A DNA stretch of 64,000 bases, taken from positions 2,136,501-2,200,500 of the forward strand of contig NZ_OY787459.1 of NCBI RefSeq assembly GCF_963678865.1, given 5' to 3'. Position numbers and translations under genes: made by a program. Below are positions 26,338 through 35,094 of the stretch, one piece after another. Source of the stretch: Maridesulfovibrio sp. (lineage in GTDB: Bacteria > Desulfobacterota > Desulfovibrionia > Desulfovibrionales > Desulfovibrionaceae). The notes under the pieces are model-generated. The model saw nothing but the letters and a program-made list of their open reading frames with translations, searched no databases and was not told the DNA's origin. Each line of letters starts with the position of its first letter. Position 1 is the first letter of the stretch.

Positions 26338-27350
26338 TATTTCCACCCCACCATCTGACGGCCGCTCCAGGCCGCGTTGAACTGCTTTCTGGCCATTTCG
26401 ATAGCCGAGATCTCACCAAAAATTCCCTTGGGCAATAACAGGATGGACAGAAACATGACCACACCTACCGCGATCATACGAAAGTCGCCCAGTCCCCTTG
26501 CTACCTCGGGAAGAAGGATAAGGAGCAGGGCTCCAAGCAGACCGCCCGGCAGTGAACCGAGTCCGCCGACAACCACCATCGCAAGGATGAGGATGGATTC
26601 GCTGAACTGAAAGCTGTCGGGACTGATATAACCGACACTGTGAGCCATCACGGCTCCGGCCAGTCCGGCAAAAAAGGTACTGGCCCCGAACGCCTGAATC
26701 TTGAGCTTGACCACATTGATGCCCATGGCTTCAGCACACTGGTCATCCTCTCTGAGGGACCGCAGTGAATTGCCGAAATAGGAATTGGTCATGCGCCAGA
26801 TAAAGTAGATCGAGATACAGGCCAGCACGGCAATAACATAATAAATGGAAAGCAGACTGGTGAACCTGTACCCGAAAATGGTGATTGGATCGTAAAGCTG
26901 AACTCCCATGGGGCCGCGGGTTACAGAAACCCAGTTCAGCAGGGTTACGTGAATAATCTCTCCCACGCCCAAAGTGGCCACTGAGAAATAAATACTGATC
27001 AGCCTCATGGTAGGCAGAGCAACCAGAATACCGGCAATACCGGCGGCAAGCCCACCCAACGGAAGGGTTACCAGAAAAGGCAATCCGTAATTGGAAGCCA
27101 GCAGCCCGGCTGCATAAGCTCCTATTCCGAAGAATGCCGCGTGGCCGAGACAAAGCAGTCCGGCAGTTCCGGTAATAAGGTTCATACTCGCTGCAAGAAT
27201 ACAGAAGATCAACGCCGAGTTGGCAATCTGAATATAATAACTTTTACCCAGTACGGACAGAACCCCCGGAACCACTGCAAGAACAAAGAGCAGGGCCGCT
27301 ACAGTGAGCAACCGGGAACGCCACGGGCTATTTTTTAAACTATCAGTCAT
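26337..27350 (-). CDS. livM: Branched-chain amino acid-type ABC transporter permease LivM
   Basis: A 337-aa permease with about nine hydrophobic helices. Typical LivM stretches are SLRALREDD-like SLREDDQCAEAMGINVVKLK (the coupling helix to the ATPase), LITGTAGLLCLGHAAFFGIGAY and MVVVGGLGSLPGGLLGALLL. It starts 15 nt after livH and shares a base with livG. It forms the heterodimeric channel with LivH. Confidence 0.92.
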   Translation of the reverse strand: MTDSLKNSPWRSRLLTVAALLFVLAVVPGVLSVLGKSYYIQIANSALIFCILAASMNLITGTAGLLCLGHAAFFGIGAYAAGLLASNYGLPFLVTLPLGGLAAGIAGILVALPTMRLISIYFSVATLGVGEIIHVTLLNWVSVTRGPMGVQLYDPITIFGYRFTSLLSIYYVIAVLACISIYFIWRMTNSYFGNSLRSLREDDQCAEAMGINVVKLKIQAFGASTFFAGLAGAVMAHSVGYISPDSFQFSESILILAMVVVGGLGSLPGGLLGALLLILLPEVARGLGDFRMIAVGVVMFLSILLLPKGIFGEISAIEMARKQFNAAWSGRQMVGWK

Positions 27351-27365
27351 AAGTGAACCCTCAAA

Positions 27366-28277
27366 TTATACACGCTCTCTCCGGGCTCCGAAAATGCCCT
27401 GAGGAAAGAAAATCAGAGTTAGAATGAGAAAGCCGTAAGCGACCATATCGCTCCAGCCCTGAGTCATGAAATCTGTTGCCAGAGATTCACAAACACCGAG
27501 GAGAAGAGCACAGATGACCGCGCCGGGGATACTGGAAAGTCCGCCCATAACCATGGCCACAAAGGCCTTGATGGAAGGAGCAAAACCCATGGAAGGAAAA
27601 ATTGCTCCATAATAAAGGCCGACCATAATCCCGGCTGCACCGCCGAGCATACTGCCCACGCCGAAGGTGGCGATGATGGTTTTATCTACGGACAGGCCTA
27701 CATACTTGGCTCCGAGGGGGTTATTGGAAATAGCCCGGATGGAAAGGCCGATGCGGGTATGGTAAAGCACGTATTGCAACCCGCCGAGCATGACAACGGA
27801 AGACCCGAGGATCAGAAACTGCCCGGTTGAAAAAGAAAGCGGACCGACTGGAATGGGATTGTTAAGCAGATACTGGCCCGGAATAGTCTGCATTTCTGCA
27901 CCAAAGAAATGCTGGAGTAATTCTTTGATGATGATTGAGAAGGCCAGAGAGGACAGCAGGGTAGCTTCTCTCATGGCTCTTGATTTGAGCGAAGCTTCAT
28001 CCTGAAAACGCCTGAAGGGCTTAAAGGCGATTTTTTCCAGCCCTATCCCCGCGATTCCACCGGCTGCGAGAGCAGCGACAATAACCAGGGCTAAAGGCCA
28101 GTTCAGAGCGTTGATGCAGACCAGGCCGGCAAATGCCCCGATTGTATACATCTCTCCGTGGGCGAAGTTCACAACATTCAGCACGCCGAAAATAAGCGTG
28201 AAGCCGATAGCGATCAGTGCGTAAATCATTCCGGCACTGAGTCCGTTGACGATTTGCATCAAAAAATACGAGTCCAT
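27366..28277 (-). CDS. livH: Branched-chain amino acid-type ABC transporter permease LivH
   Basis: A 303-aa permease. LivH signatures are GLSAGMIYALIAIGFTLIFGVLNVVNFAHGEMYTIGA-like text at the N-terminus (about 10-45), the coupling loop SIRAISNNPLGAKYVGLSVDK, and MVMGGLSSIPGAVICALLLG. It is preceded by a GC hairpin in the livJ-livH gap, which may lower its expression relative to the binding protein. Confidence 0.92.
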   Translation of the reverse strand: MDSYFLMQIVNGLSAGMIYALIAIGFTLIFGVLNVVNFAHGEMYTIGAFAGLVCINALNWPLALVIVAALAAGGIAGIGLEKIAFKPFRRFQDEASLKSRAMREATLLSSLAFSIIIKELLQHFFGAEMQTIPGQYLLNNPIPVGPLSFSTGQFLILGSSVVMLGGLQYVLYHTRIGLSIRAISNNPLGAKYVGLSVDKTIIATFGVGSMLGGAAGIMVGLYYGAIFPSMGFAPSIKAFVAMVMGGLSSIPGAVICALLLGVCESLATDFMTQGWSDMVAYGFLILTLIFFPQGIFGARRERV

Positions 28278-28300
28278 TGTGCGATATTCCTGTAATTGGG

Positions 28301-28322
28301 GGCGGGACCGGATGGCCCCGCC
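28301..28322 (-). terminator. GC-rich hairpin between livJ and livH (possible attenuator)
   Basis: A 6-bp GGCGGG/CCCGCC stem with a 10-nt loop, not followed by a T-run. Such hairpins after binding-protein genes commonly allow more binding protein than permease to be made. Partial termination is inferred. Confidence 0.4.
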
Positions 28323-28346
28323 TATAGTAACTGAGATTAATCTGTT

Positions 28347-29465
28347 TTATTTTACGAGAACAAAAGAACCGTTTTCGACTTTAAGGCGGGCCAGTCCCTT
28401 AACAGGCTCACGGGTTTCAGGATCAAATGTTGTGGAGCCGGTAACGCCGGGGTAATCCTTTGTCTGGGCCAGAGCGTCACGAAGGCTGGAACGGGTTACG
28501 CCGGGGCCGACTTTGGCAATGGCATCAAGCATAATGCCCACAGCATCATAGGCCTGTGCAGCGAACATGTTTGGTTCTGATTCGTAATTTTTCTTGTAAC
28601 CACTGACAAATTCAACAACGTTAGGCTCGGGGCTGTCACACATAAAAGTGCTGGAAAGCAGAAGACCGTCTGCGGAATCACCAGCCAGTTCGATCAGCTT
28701 GGGAGAATAAAGGGAGGAGGTGCCGAAAATAGGAGTTTTAATTCCGAGCTGTTTTTTCTGCTGTAAAACCATGGCACCTTCTTCATACATCATACAAAGA
28801 TAGACAGCCTCAGGCTTACCGCGGCTGATTTTAGTCAGGATGGAGCGAAAATCGCGGTTTCCGGGGTTGAAATACTCAATAGCGGTAATTTCTCCGCCAA
28901 GCTCTTTGATACCTTTTTCAAAATTCTCAGCAGCTGAAATACCCCAGTCATTCTGAATGGCGATAATTGCGAATTTCTTGAAACCAAGTCCTTCTGCCCA
29001 TTTGGCTACGAAAGGACCTTCGTATGCCTGAGTGGTAATATTACGGAACTGACAGTTGCCAACTTTGGTAAAATCAGGGTGGGATGCAGTCTGAGAAAGC
29101 TGCGGCATTCCTTCCATACCGTAAACACGGCCTGCAGCCATGGATACTGTGGAAGTAAAATCGCCCAAAACCCCTACGATCTGTTCGTTATCTACAAACT
29201 TGCGGGCAATGTTAATTGCTTCCTTAGGGTCGGACTTGGAATCTTCATAGACGATTTCAACTTTTGTCCCTTTAAGCTTTCCTGATTTATTAAATTTATC
29301 CAGCTGGAGCTTGGCAGAGTTACGAAAAACTTCACCATACTGAGCGTGGCTACCTGTCAGAGGTAACGAATAGCCCAACATAATGTTTTTTTCTGCAAAT
29401 GCAGATGAGGCCATCAACATGCTGACCATGGCAACAAGTCCCAAAATAAGATTTTTCATTTTCAT
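28347..29465 (-). CDS. livJ: Periplasmic amino-acid-binding protein LivJ-like
   Basis: A 372-aa exported binding protein (type I fold, Leu/Ile/Val-binding family). The signal peptide ends MASSAFAEKN. The mature protein begins IMLGYSLPLTGSHAQYGEVFRNSAKL and contains VEIVYEDSKSDPKEAINIARKFV and VVGVLGDFTS-like text, all typical of HAAT receptors. GGAGG lies five bases before the ATG. It is the first gene of livJHMGF and is preceded by a sigma-54 promoter. The ligand may be a branched-chain or another amino acid; the cysteine-catabolism neighbours make others possible. Confidence 0.9.
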   Translation of the reverse strand: MKMKNLILGLVAMVSMLMASSAFAEKNIMLGYSLPLTGSHAQYGEVFRNSAKLQLDKFNKSGKLKGTKVEIVYEDSKSDPKEAINIARKFVDNEQIVGVLGDFTSTVSMAAGRVYGMEGMPQLSQTASHPDFTKVGNCQFRNITTQAYEGPFVAKWAEGLGFKKFAIIAIQNDWGISAAENFEKGIKELGGEITAIEYFNPGNRDFRSILTKISRGKPEAVYLCMMYEEGAMVLQQKKQLGIKTPIFGTSSLYSPKLIELAGDSADGLLLSSTFMCDSPEPNVVEFVSGYKKNYESEPNMFAAQAYDAVGIMLDAIAKVGPGVTRSSLRDALAQTKDYPGVTGSTTFDPETREPVKGLARLKVENGSFVLVK

Positions 29466-29558
29466 CGGTCCCTCCGGGATTTTTTTTACAGGTTGAGCTT
29501 ATATTTGCTGTTTTTATTAATTCCGCCTGACCCCCCTTCCGGGGCTTTATCAAAAAAG

Positions 29559-29574
29559 AGCAAACAACATGCCA
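29559..29574 (-). promoter_or_regulatory. Sigma-54 promoter of the liv operon
   Basis: Read on the minus strand this is TGGCATGTTGTTTGCT. It matches the -24/-12 consensus TGGCACGN4TTGCW at 11 of 12 fixed positions, with exact GG-GC spacing. The predicted start is about 29548, giving a leader of about 80 nt to livJ. Confidence 0.75.
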
Positions 29575-29706
29575 CAACGAACCTCTTCTATAGTTATTTT
29601 TTACATATTATGGAAATTACCTCGAAAACCCTCTATCCCACATTGAATTCTTCTACAAAAAAACAAATCTTCGCCAACCTCACCCAAAATAAAACCCACC
29701 AGAAAT

Positions 29707-29727
29707 TGCGAAATTGTAATTTTCGCA
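29707..29727. promoter_or_regulatory. Inverted repeat TGCGAAA-N7-TTTCGCA upstream of the liv promoter
   Basis: Perfect 7-bp arms, about 140 bp upstream of the -24 element. It shares half-sites with the palindrome at 29755-29767. It is a likely activator site for a sigma-54 regulator. Confidence 0.55.
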
Positions 29728-29754
29728 TCCAAAATTGAGAATTATCATCCAACT

Positions 29755-29767
29755 TGCGAATTTCGCA
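29755..29767. promoter_or_regulatory. Inverted repeat TGCGAA-T-TTCGCA upstream of the liv promoter
   Basis: Perfect 6-bp arms with one central base, about 185 bp upstream of the -24 element and 44 bp (centre to centre) from the other palindrome. It uses the same half-site. Confidence 0.55.
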
Positions 29768-29791
29768 TCATTCATGAGAATTTTCAGGCCC

Positions 29792-29828
29792 AAAAAAAGG
29801 AGCAGGGAATTTCTCATCCCTGCTCCTT
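29792..29828 (-). terminator. Rho-independent terminator of the ATC-hydrolase gene
   Basis: A 12-bp stem (29797-29808 with 29817-29828) with an 8-nt loop. On the minus strand it is followed by a T7 run (29792-29798 reversed), 22 nt past the stop codon. Confidence 0.9.
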
Positions 29829-29850
29829 AATAATGAATAATAGATCTTAA

Positions 29851-30333
29851 CTATTTTTTTTCACGAATCTTGAGATAACACTTATCCTTGCTGCCTTCAG
29901 GAAGAGCAGTCATCTGAAAATCGAAACCAGCGCCTTCAAAGGTACCAAAGTCAATTATTCCGGCAACTTCGCAAAGAGTAGCACACTCTTCATCAGAGAG
30001 CCCCATGTCACGCCATGCGTTCTTCAAGGGACAATTATCAAACTCGATATCAAGCCCACCGTCATCACAACGGGTAACAGTGGGAGCAAACATCTTTGAA
30101 TCATCGGGGATAACGCCGAGGAAAGCATCGCGCAGCCCTTTGAAATCACAGGGAGAAAACTGCTTAAAGTTCTCGCCGATCTGCTCACCTCTTTTATAAA
30201 TACCTTTTTTCATTACTTCTTTAGCCTTCTCAAGGCCAAATTCTTCAACCATGGCATCAAAGATCAGCTTATAGATGATAGCTCTGTTCTCATTGGCGGC
30301 ATAAAGCTCTTCGCGCAGTTTAGCTTCACTCAT
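29851..30333 (-). CDS. L-2-amino-thiazoline-4-carboxylic acid hydrolase-like protein
   Basis: A 160-aa soluble protein that resembles the ATC hydrolase family, which opens the thiazoline ring of ATC to N-carbamoyl-cysteine. Recognisable elements are ENRAIIYKLIFDAMVEEFG with KAIYKRGEQIG-like KGIYKRGEQIG in the N-terminal helices, VTRCDDGG, NCPLKNAWRDMGLSDEE and ATLCEVAGIIDFG. The conserved Cys in NCPLK may be catalytic (inference). It is monocistronic with a good terminator and is divergent from cysteine desulfidase, which would consume the cysteine released. Many family members are annotated only by similarity, so the true substrate may differ. Confidence 0.65.
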   Translation of the reverse strand: MSEAKLREELYAANENRAIIYKLIFDAMVEEFGLEKAKEVMKKGIYKRGEQIGENFKQFSPCDFKGLRDAFLGVIPDDSKMFAPTVTRCDDGGLDIEFDNCPLKNAWRDMGLSDEECATLCEVAGIIDFGTFEGAGFDFQMTALPEGSKDKCYLKIREKK

Positions 30334-30534
30334 TTTTGTTAACTCCTTTTATTATGCCGGCGCATTTTACGCCGAACGCGGTTAATTTTATCATTCTCTT
30401 TGCACAATACGTACCTAATTGTAAAAAGACAAAGCTTGGCATCAATTTTGATAGTAAAAAATCACAAAAAGAGAAATTCACACAATAACCGGCTGCGGAC
30501 ATGAAAATTATCCGCACATACTGAAAGGAAAAAT

Positions 30535-31818
30535 ATGGACCTGCACGCTTTCTTTAATAATGAAGTGAAACCGGCTCTGGGATGTACCGAACCCGGCGCA
30601 GTGGCTTTTGCCGCCAGTGCCGGAGCAAGCTACCTGGCCGGACCGCCGAAGCACATCCACTTACGTCTGTCGGCCAACATCTATAAGAACGGACAGTCGG
30701 TAGGAATACCGGGGACACCGGGTCTCAAAGGAAACCTGCTGGCTGCGGCCCTCGGAGCTATCGGTGGTGATCATGAAAAGGGACTGCAATCCCTTGAAAA
30801 CATCGATGAGAAATGCATTTCAAAAGCCACTGAAATGCTTAAGGCGGGCAGCCTGACTCAGGAAGTTCTACAGGATACCCCCAATGTCTATGTGGAAGTT
30901 GAGCTGATCAGGCAGGGTGAAAGTGTAACTGCGGTTGTCGCCCACACACACGACAATCTTGTTGAAATCATCCGCAACAAACAGACTGTGTTTGAGGGAC
31001 AGGAATGCGAATCCGGTTCCGGTCGGCTTCCCGCTTACCTTAATGAACTCATACATATGGATTTCGCCCAGCTTTGGGAGCTTGCCGGAAGCATAAGCCC
31101 TGAGGACGAAGCCTTCCTGCTCAAAGGGGCTACAATGAACATGGAAGTAGCTGAAAAAGGTTTGTCCAAACCGTGGGGACTCGGCTCCGGTTATGTCACC
31201 GCTGAAAACATGCAACAGGAAGATCTCGGCCTGATGATCAGAGCGTGGTCTGCAGCAGCAGCCGATGTTCGTATGGATGGAGGTCAGTGGCCTGTGATGA
31301 GCAGTGCAGGAAGCGGCAACCATGGTCTGACCGCCATTATTCCTCCTGCTCTTGCTGCCAGATTCTGGAAAAGAAGTGATCGGGAGCTTGCTGAAGCTTT
31401 AGCCCTTTCACATCTGGTTACCGGAGCGGTGAAGGCTAAAACAGGCCGCCTTACTCCGGTATGCGGATGTTCCATTGCAGCCGGAGCCGGTGCAGCAGCG
31501 GCCCTTACCAGACTTGCCCAGGGAACGCCAGCTCAGGCAGAACAGGCCTCTGCCTTCGTGCTTTCTTCCGTACTCGGAATGATCTGCGACGGAGCCAAAG
31601 GGACATGTGCCCTGAAGGTGGGAACAGCCGCCGGAGAAGCTTATCAGGGAATGCTGCTGGCAACAAAAGGTAAGCCGATGACCTCCCAGCAGGGTATCAT
31701 AGGTCCCGATTTCACCGGCAACACAACTGCAGTCGGAGAACTCTCCGGTATAGGCTTTGCCGCGGTTGATGCTGTAATCCTGCGTTTGCTGGACAGGCAA
31801 CCCTCCGGCACAGCCTAA
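30535..31818 (+). CDS. cyuA: L-cysteine desulfidase (CyuA family)
   Basis: A 427-aa Fe-S lyase of the UPF0597/CyuA (YhaM) family, which splits cysteine to sulfide, ammonia and pyruvate through 2-aminoacrylate. Motifs are KPALGCTEPGAVAFAA at the N-terminus, PGTPGLKGN, PVCGCSIAAGAGAA, and the Cys pair in MICDGAKGTCALKVG, which in homologues helps bind the [4Fe-4S] cluster. AAGGA precedes the ATG. The next gene is ridA, 40 nt away, whose product detoxifies 2-aminoacrylate, a strong functional match. L-serine deamination by the same fold cannot be excluded. Confidence 0.85.
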   Translation: MDLHAFFNNEVKPALGCTEPGAVAFAASAGASYLAGPPKHIHLRLSANIYKNGQSVGIPGTPGLKGNLLAAALGAIGGDHEKGLQSLENIDEKCISKATEMLKAGSLTQEVLQDTPNVYVEVELIRQGESVTAVVAHTHDNLVEIIRNKQTVFEGQECESGSGRLPAYLNELIHMDFAQLWELAGSISPEDEAFLLKGATMNMEVAEKGLSKPWGLGSGYVTAENMQQEDLGLMIRAWSAAAADVRMDGGQWPVMSSAGSGNHGLTAIIPPALAARFWKRSDRELAEALALSHLVTGAVKAKTGRLTPVCGCSIAAGAGAAAALTRLAQGTPAQAEQASAFVLSSVLGMICDGAKGTCALKVGTAAGEAYQGMLLATKGKPMTSQQGIIGPDFTGNTTAVGELSGIGFAAVDAVILRLLDRQPSGTA

Positions 31819-31858
31819 AATATCACATCTTGAAACCTAAAAATGGAGAACAAAAAAA

Positions 31859-32242
31859 ATGAGTAACCTTGATTTCATAGCTACAGAAAACGCTCCCGCT
31901 GCGGTTGGACCATATTCTCAGGCAGTTGCCCATGACAACGTTCTTTACGTAAGCGGGCAACTGGGACTGAACCCGGAAACAATGACTCTTGCTGAAGGAT
32001 TCAGTGCACAGGCAAAGCAGGCTGTGGCAAACCTCGGAGCAATTCTCGCGGAAGCCGGATGTTCTGTAACCGACATCATCAGCGTAGATGTTTTTCTTGT
32101 AGATATGGGCGAATTCAAAACACTTAACGAAATCTATGCCGACTTCATGGGAGACCACAAACCGGCCCGGGCAGCTATTCAAGTTGCAGCCCTGCCGCTT
32201 GGCGGTCTCGTTGAAATTAAATGCGTTGCCCGTAAGAACTAA
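31859..32242 (+). CDS. ridA: RidA-family enamine/imine deaminase
   Basis: A 127-aa RidA (YjgF) protein that hydrolyses reactive enamines such as 2-aminoacrylate to keto acids. Family motifs are APAAVGPYSQAVAHDNVLYVSGQLG, VDVFLVDMGEFKTLNEIY, the substrate Arg in KPARAAIQVAALPLGG, and the Glu in VEIKCVA. GGAG lies upstream of the ATG. It follows cyuA, whose reaction produces 2-aminoacrylate, so the pair probably act in sequence. A strong terminator closes the unit. Confidence 0.93.
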   Translation: MSNLDFIATENAPAAVGPYSQAVAHDNVLYVSGQLGLNPETMTLAEGFSAQAKQAVANLGAILAEAGCSVTDIISVDVFLVDMGEFKTLNEIYADFMGDHKPARAAIQVAALPLGGLVEIKCVARKN

Positions 32243-32267
32243 CTTTAAACTTTCGCAATAAAAGGCT

Positions 32268-32309
32268 AAAAGCTCCTCGAATACTGTTTACCAGTATTCA
32301 GGAGCTTTT
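32268..32309 (+). terminator. Terminator after ridA
   Basis: A long imperfect stem (AAAAGCTCCT with AGGAGCTTTT outside, GAATACTG with CAGTATTC inside, one bulged C) ends in T4. It lies 26 nt past the ridA stop. Confidence 0.75.
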
Positions 32310-32343
32310 GGCATTACATTAAAAGATAACAGATTCAAAATTT

Positions 32344-33621
32344 ATGCTTACCACTCTGCAACGATACACTGGATGGATCATTCTCAGCACTTTGTTTCTT
32401 TTTATTGCCAGCAAGCTCACGGCATCTCTGATCCTCATTGTTGCGCTTCTGGCATGGCTGGTAGTAATCGTAGAGTGGAACAGACTCCCCTCCGGTTCAC
32501 GCAGGCAGGCTTCCCTTCTTCTGGGCATAGGGAGCATCGCGCTGCTCTTTTCAGCATGGAACGGGGTCTTTGTGGGCTGGCAGAAAATACTTACCCAGAA
32601 TCTGCAACTGCTGCCGATGTTCATAGCCGTATCATTTCTGGGATTGACTACCCCTGACGCTCAGGACCTAAATCTGCCGAAAGGCAAAAGGGCCATGCTG
32701 ACCACATCGGTCGGGACCAATCTGCTCGGCGCGGTTATCAATCTGTCTATCCTGTTTGTTTTCGGGGATCGGCTGAAACGCAATAACACTTTAAGCAAAG
32801 CACAGGCAATTATCCTTGCCCGCTCCTTCTGTGCTGCGGCATGGTGGTCTCCTTTTTTTCTTTCGGCAGGGGTTGCTCTTACTTACGCCCCGCAAATGGA
32901 GTTTCAGCGCATACTACTGCCGGGAATCATTCTTACCGCCATTTCAATAGCTTACTCCATCATAGAGGTCGGATTTGTCCGCAAGATTGAATTTACCGGC
33001 TACCCGGTACGCTTGGAGAGTCTGAGTGTACCGTTTTTACTCGCAATAGCGGTAATCATCAGTCATCATTACTTTCCTGATCTGGGCATGATCCTGCTCA
33101 TCTGCATAATCACCCCGCCTGCTGCCATTCTGTTAATGCGCGATAAACCGAGACTTCATTATCTGCACGATTTCATATCCTGCCGCATAACGTCCACGGT
33201 CAGCCAGTTTGTCCTTTTTCTCACAGCAGGCATTTTCTCAATCGGTATATCCTCATTCATGCGGGTCTATCCGGAACTGTTCAATTTTTCCGGGACAACA
33301 TTCAGTCATTCATTATTTGCAATGGTCTCAGCCCTGCTCATAGCGCTGGGGTTTATCGGTGTACATCCGCTGGTGGGGATATCCATTGTCAGTCCTCTGC
33401 TGCTGCCCCTGAATCCCGACAACTCCCAACTTGCTTTTCTGTTTCTGACAACCTGGGCCGTAGCTGCGGGCAGCAGTCCGCTATCTGCAGTAGGCCTGGT
33501 AATGAGCAGTCGCTACCAGTTATCGCCATGGTCTATACTGACCAACAACCTTCACTACGCAGTAGCCATGTGGCTGAGCGCTAATGTGGTAAGCATATTA
33601 TATTTCGGCAGCCACGTATGA
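32344..33621 (+). CDS. Polytopic membrane protein, putative transporter of unknown substrate
   Basis: A 425-aa protein with about 11-12 hydrophobic helices and short loops. It resembles members of the ion transporter superfamily in general layout: a Ser/Gly-rich break in SFCAAAWWSPFFLSAGVAL in the first half is echoed by TTWAVAAGSSPLSAVGLVMSS near the C-terminus, as in inverted-repeat anion transporters. I do not recognise a named family. It starts after the ridA terminator and is convergent with the response regulator 18 nt away. It could export or import a product of cysteine degradation, but this rests only on position. Confidence 0.55.
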   Translation: MLTTLQRYTGWIILSTLFLFIASKLTASLILIVALLAWLVVIVEWNRLPSGSRRQASLLLGIGSIALLFSAWNGVFVGWQKILTQNLQLLPMFIAVSFLGLTTPDAQDLNLPKGKRAMLTTSVGTNLLGAVINLSILFVFGDRLKRNNTLSKAQAIILARSFCAAAWWSPFFLSAGVALTYAPQMEFQRILLPGIILTAISIAYSIIEVGFVRKIEFTGYPVRLESLSVPFLLAIAVIISHHYFPDLGMILLICIITPPAAILLMRDKPRLHYLHDFISCRITSTVSQFVLFLTAGIFSIGISSFMRVYPELFNFSGTTFSHSLFAMVSALLIALGFIGVHPLVGISIVSPLLLPLNPDNSQLAFLFLTTWAVAAGSSPLSAVGLVMSSRYQLSPWSILTNNLHYAVAMWLSANVVSILYFGSHV

Positions 33622-33639
33622 CGGAAATCTTCTCCGATT

Positions 33640-35094
33640 CTATTTTTTCCCGCTCTTTTCTCTAGCCGCCAACCTGTAATAAAGCATGCGGATAGAAATC
33701 CCCAGTTGTGCTGCTGCTCTGGTTTTATTACCGCCAGTTGCGGCTAGAGCGCTGTTTATGTCTTCTTCAGTAGGCCGGGACCGTTTTTGATGTTCTGTTT
33801 TGCTTGCTGGCGGAACTTTTTCCCGCAACGGTGTGCTGAGCATCATACCGGCCAGATAACCGGACAGATGATCAGGGAGAAGAACGGGAGAATCATGCAT
33901 AACCGAAATCCATTCCATGGCATTTTTAAGTTCACGCACGTTGCCGGACCACGCATGTTCCAGCAGAACCTCGGCAGCTTCGGGGCTGATTTCTTTGAAA
34001 GACTTGCCCCGCTTCTCTGAAAAAGCCCTCAAAAAAAGTAATGCCAGCGGGATGATACCGTCACGACGCTTACGCAGAGGTGGAACCATGATACTGCCCA
34101 CCCGCAGACGGTAGTAGAGATCACTACGAAACAGCCCCTGCTCGATGCGCTCGGTCAGGTCGAGATTGGTCGCGGCGATGATACGTATGTCGATTTTTAT
34201 TTTGCTCAACCCGCCTACGCGGTAAAAACTTTTGTCTTCAATTACGCGCAACAGTTTGGCCTGCAGCCCCACCGGGATTTCACCGATTTCGTCCAGAAAA
34301 AGCGTCCCGCCCATAGCCAGATCAATCTTGCCTCTCGCTCCACGGGTAGCCCCGCCGGTAAAAGCCCCGGCCTCATAGCCGAACAATTCACTTTCAAAAA
34401 GATTGGCTGGCAGAGCCGCGCAGTTAATGTCCACAAAAGGACGCGTTGCAAGGGAATTATCCTCACCGTAATGGATAAGCTTGGCTACAATATCCTTGCC
34501 GACACCGGTTTCCCCCTGAATGAGCACGGGCAGGTCGCGGTCTTGGTGATAACACCGGGCCTGATTGACAATCTCCCACATGGATTCGGAAAAAATACCC
34601 ACATTATCAAGTCCGGCCTGTCTGGCAAGCTGTTCACGCAATTGGGAGAGTTCAGCCCGCACACCATTTGTCGCCTCTGCCACAACTTCCTCGAAATGAT
34701 CGGTCAGCCTTTCATTTTCATGCAGCAGGGCCTGATGCTCAGCCACACGAGCCATAACCGACTTCAACTCCTCGAGATTAATGGGCTTGGTCAAATAGTC
34801 GTAGGCCCCGGCCCGCAAGGCACCGATGGCAAGTTCAAGGTCGGCATGCCCGGTATAAAGGACCACATCCGCCGGACATAAGCCGGGAAGTCCTTTGATG
34901 TCGCGCACCAGCTCTATCCCGGATTTACCCGGCATCTGGATATCCGAAAGAACCATTTCGAAATCATGGCTGCGGAAAAGATTAAGCGCGGAAACCGCAT
35001 CTGCGCATGGAGTGACCGCATGCCCGAGCAGGGTCATATATTCGGCAAGGGATTCACGGGTATCCGCGTCGTCATCAACAAGCAGAATTCGCAT
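33640..35094 (-). CDS. Sigma-54-dependent response regulator of the formate/hydrogen operon
   Basis: A 484-aa NtrC-type protein. The receiver (about 1-120) has VDDDAD, the phospho-Asp in MVLSDIQMPG and Lys in LTKPINL. The AAA+ domain (about 160-390) has GETGVGKD and GGTLFLDEIGEI, with a sigma-54 loop GAFTGG at residues 243-248 instead of GAFTGA. The Fis-type HTH is GNKTRAAAQLGISIRMLYYR. It directly abuts the kinase gene and is the last gene of the fdhF-hydA operon. The tandem palindromes at 40923-40969 are its likely sites. Confidence 0.92.
   Translation of the reverse strand: MRILLVDDDADTRESLAEYMTLLGHAVTPCADAVSALNLFRSHDFEMVLSDIQMPGKSGIELVRDIKGLPGLCPADVVLYTGHADLELAIGALRAGAYDYLTKPINLEELKSVMARVAEHQALLHENERLTDHFEEVVAEATNGVRAELSQLREQLARQAGLDNVGIFSESMWEIVNQARCYHQDRDLPVLIQGETGVGKDIVAKLIHYGEDNSLATRPFVDINCAALPANLFESELFGYEAGAFTGGATRGARGKIDLAMGGTLFLDEIGEIPVGLQAKLLRVIEDKSFYRVGGLSKIKIDIRIIAATNLDLTERIEQGLFRSDLYYRLRVGSIMVPPLRKRRDGIIPLALLFLRAFSEKRGKSFKEISPEAAEVLLEHAWSGNVRELKNAMEWISVMHDSPVLLPDHLSGYLAGMMLSTPLREKVPPASKTEHQKRSRPTEEDINSALAATGGNKTRAAAQLGISIRMLYYRLAAREKSGKK

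Larger units (their letters stand above)
29466..29850. other. livJ promoter and upstream activator region
   Basis: An AT-rich stretch without a gene. It holds the sigma-54 promoter, two palindromes and the terminator of the facing ATC-hydrolase gene, each annotated separately. Confidence 0.6.

Noticed and set aside
30433..30460. Sigma-54 promoter before cyuA (TGGCAT...TTGAT)
   Set aside because: The -12 GC is missing here as well; only the -24 half is convincing.
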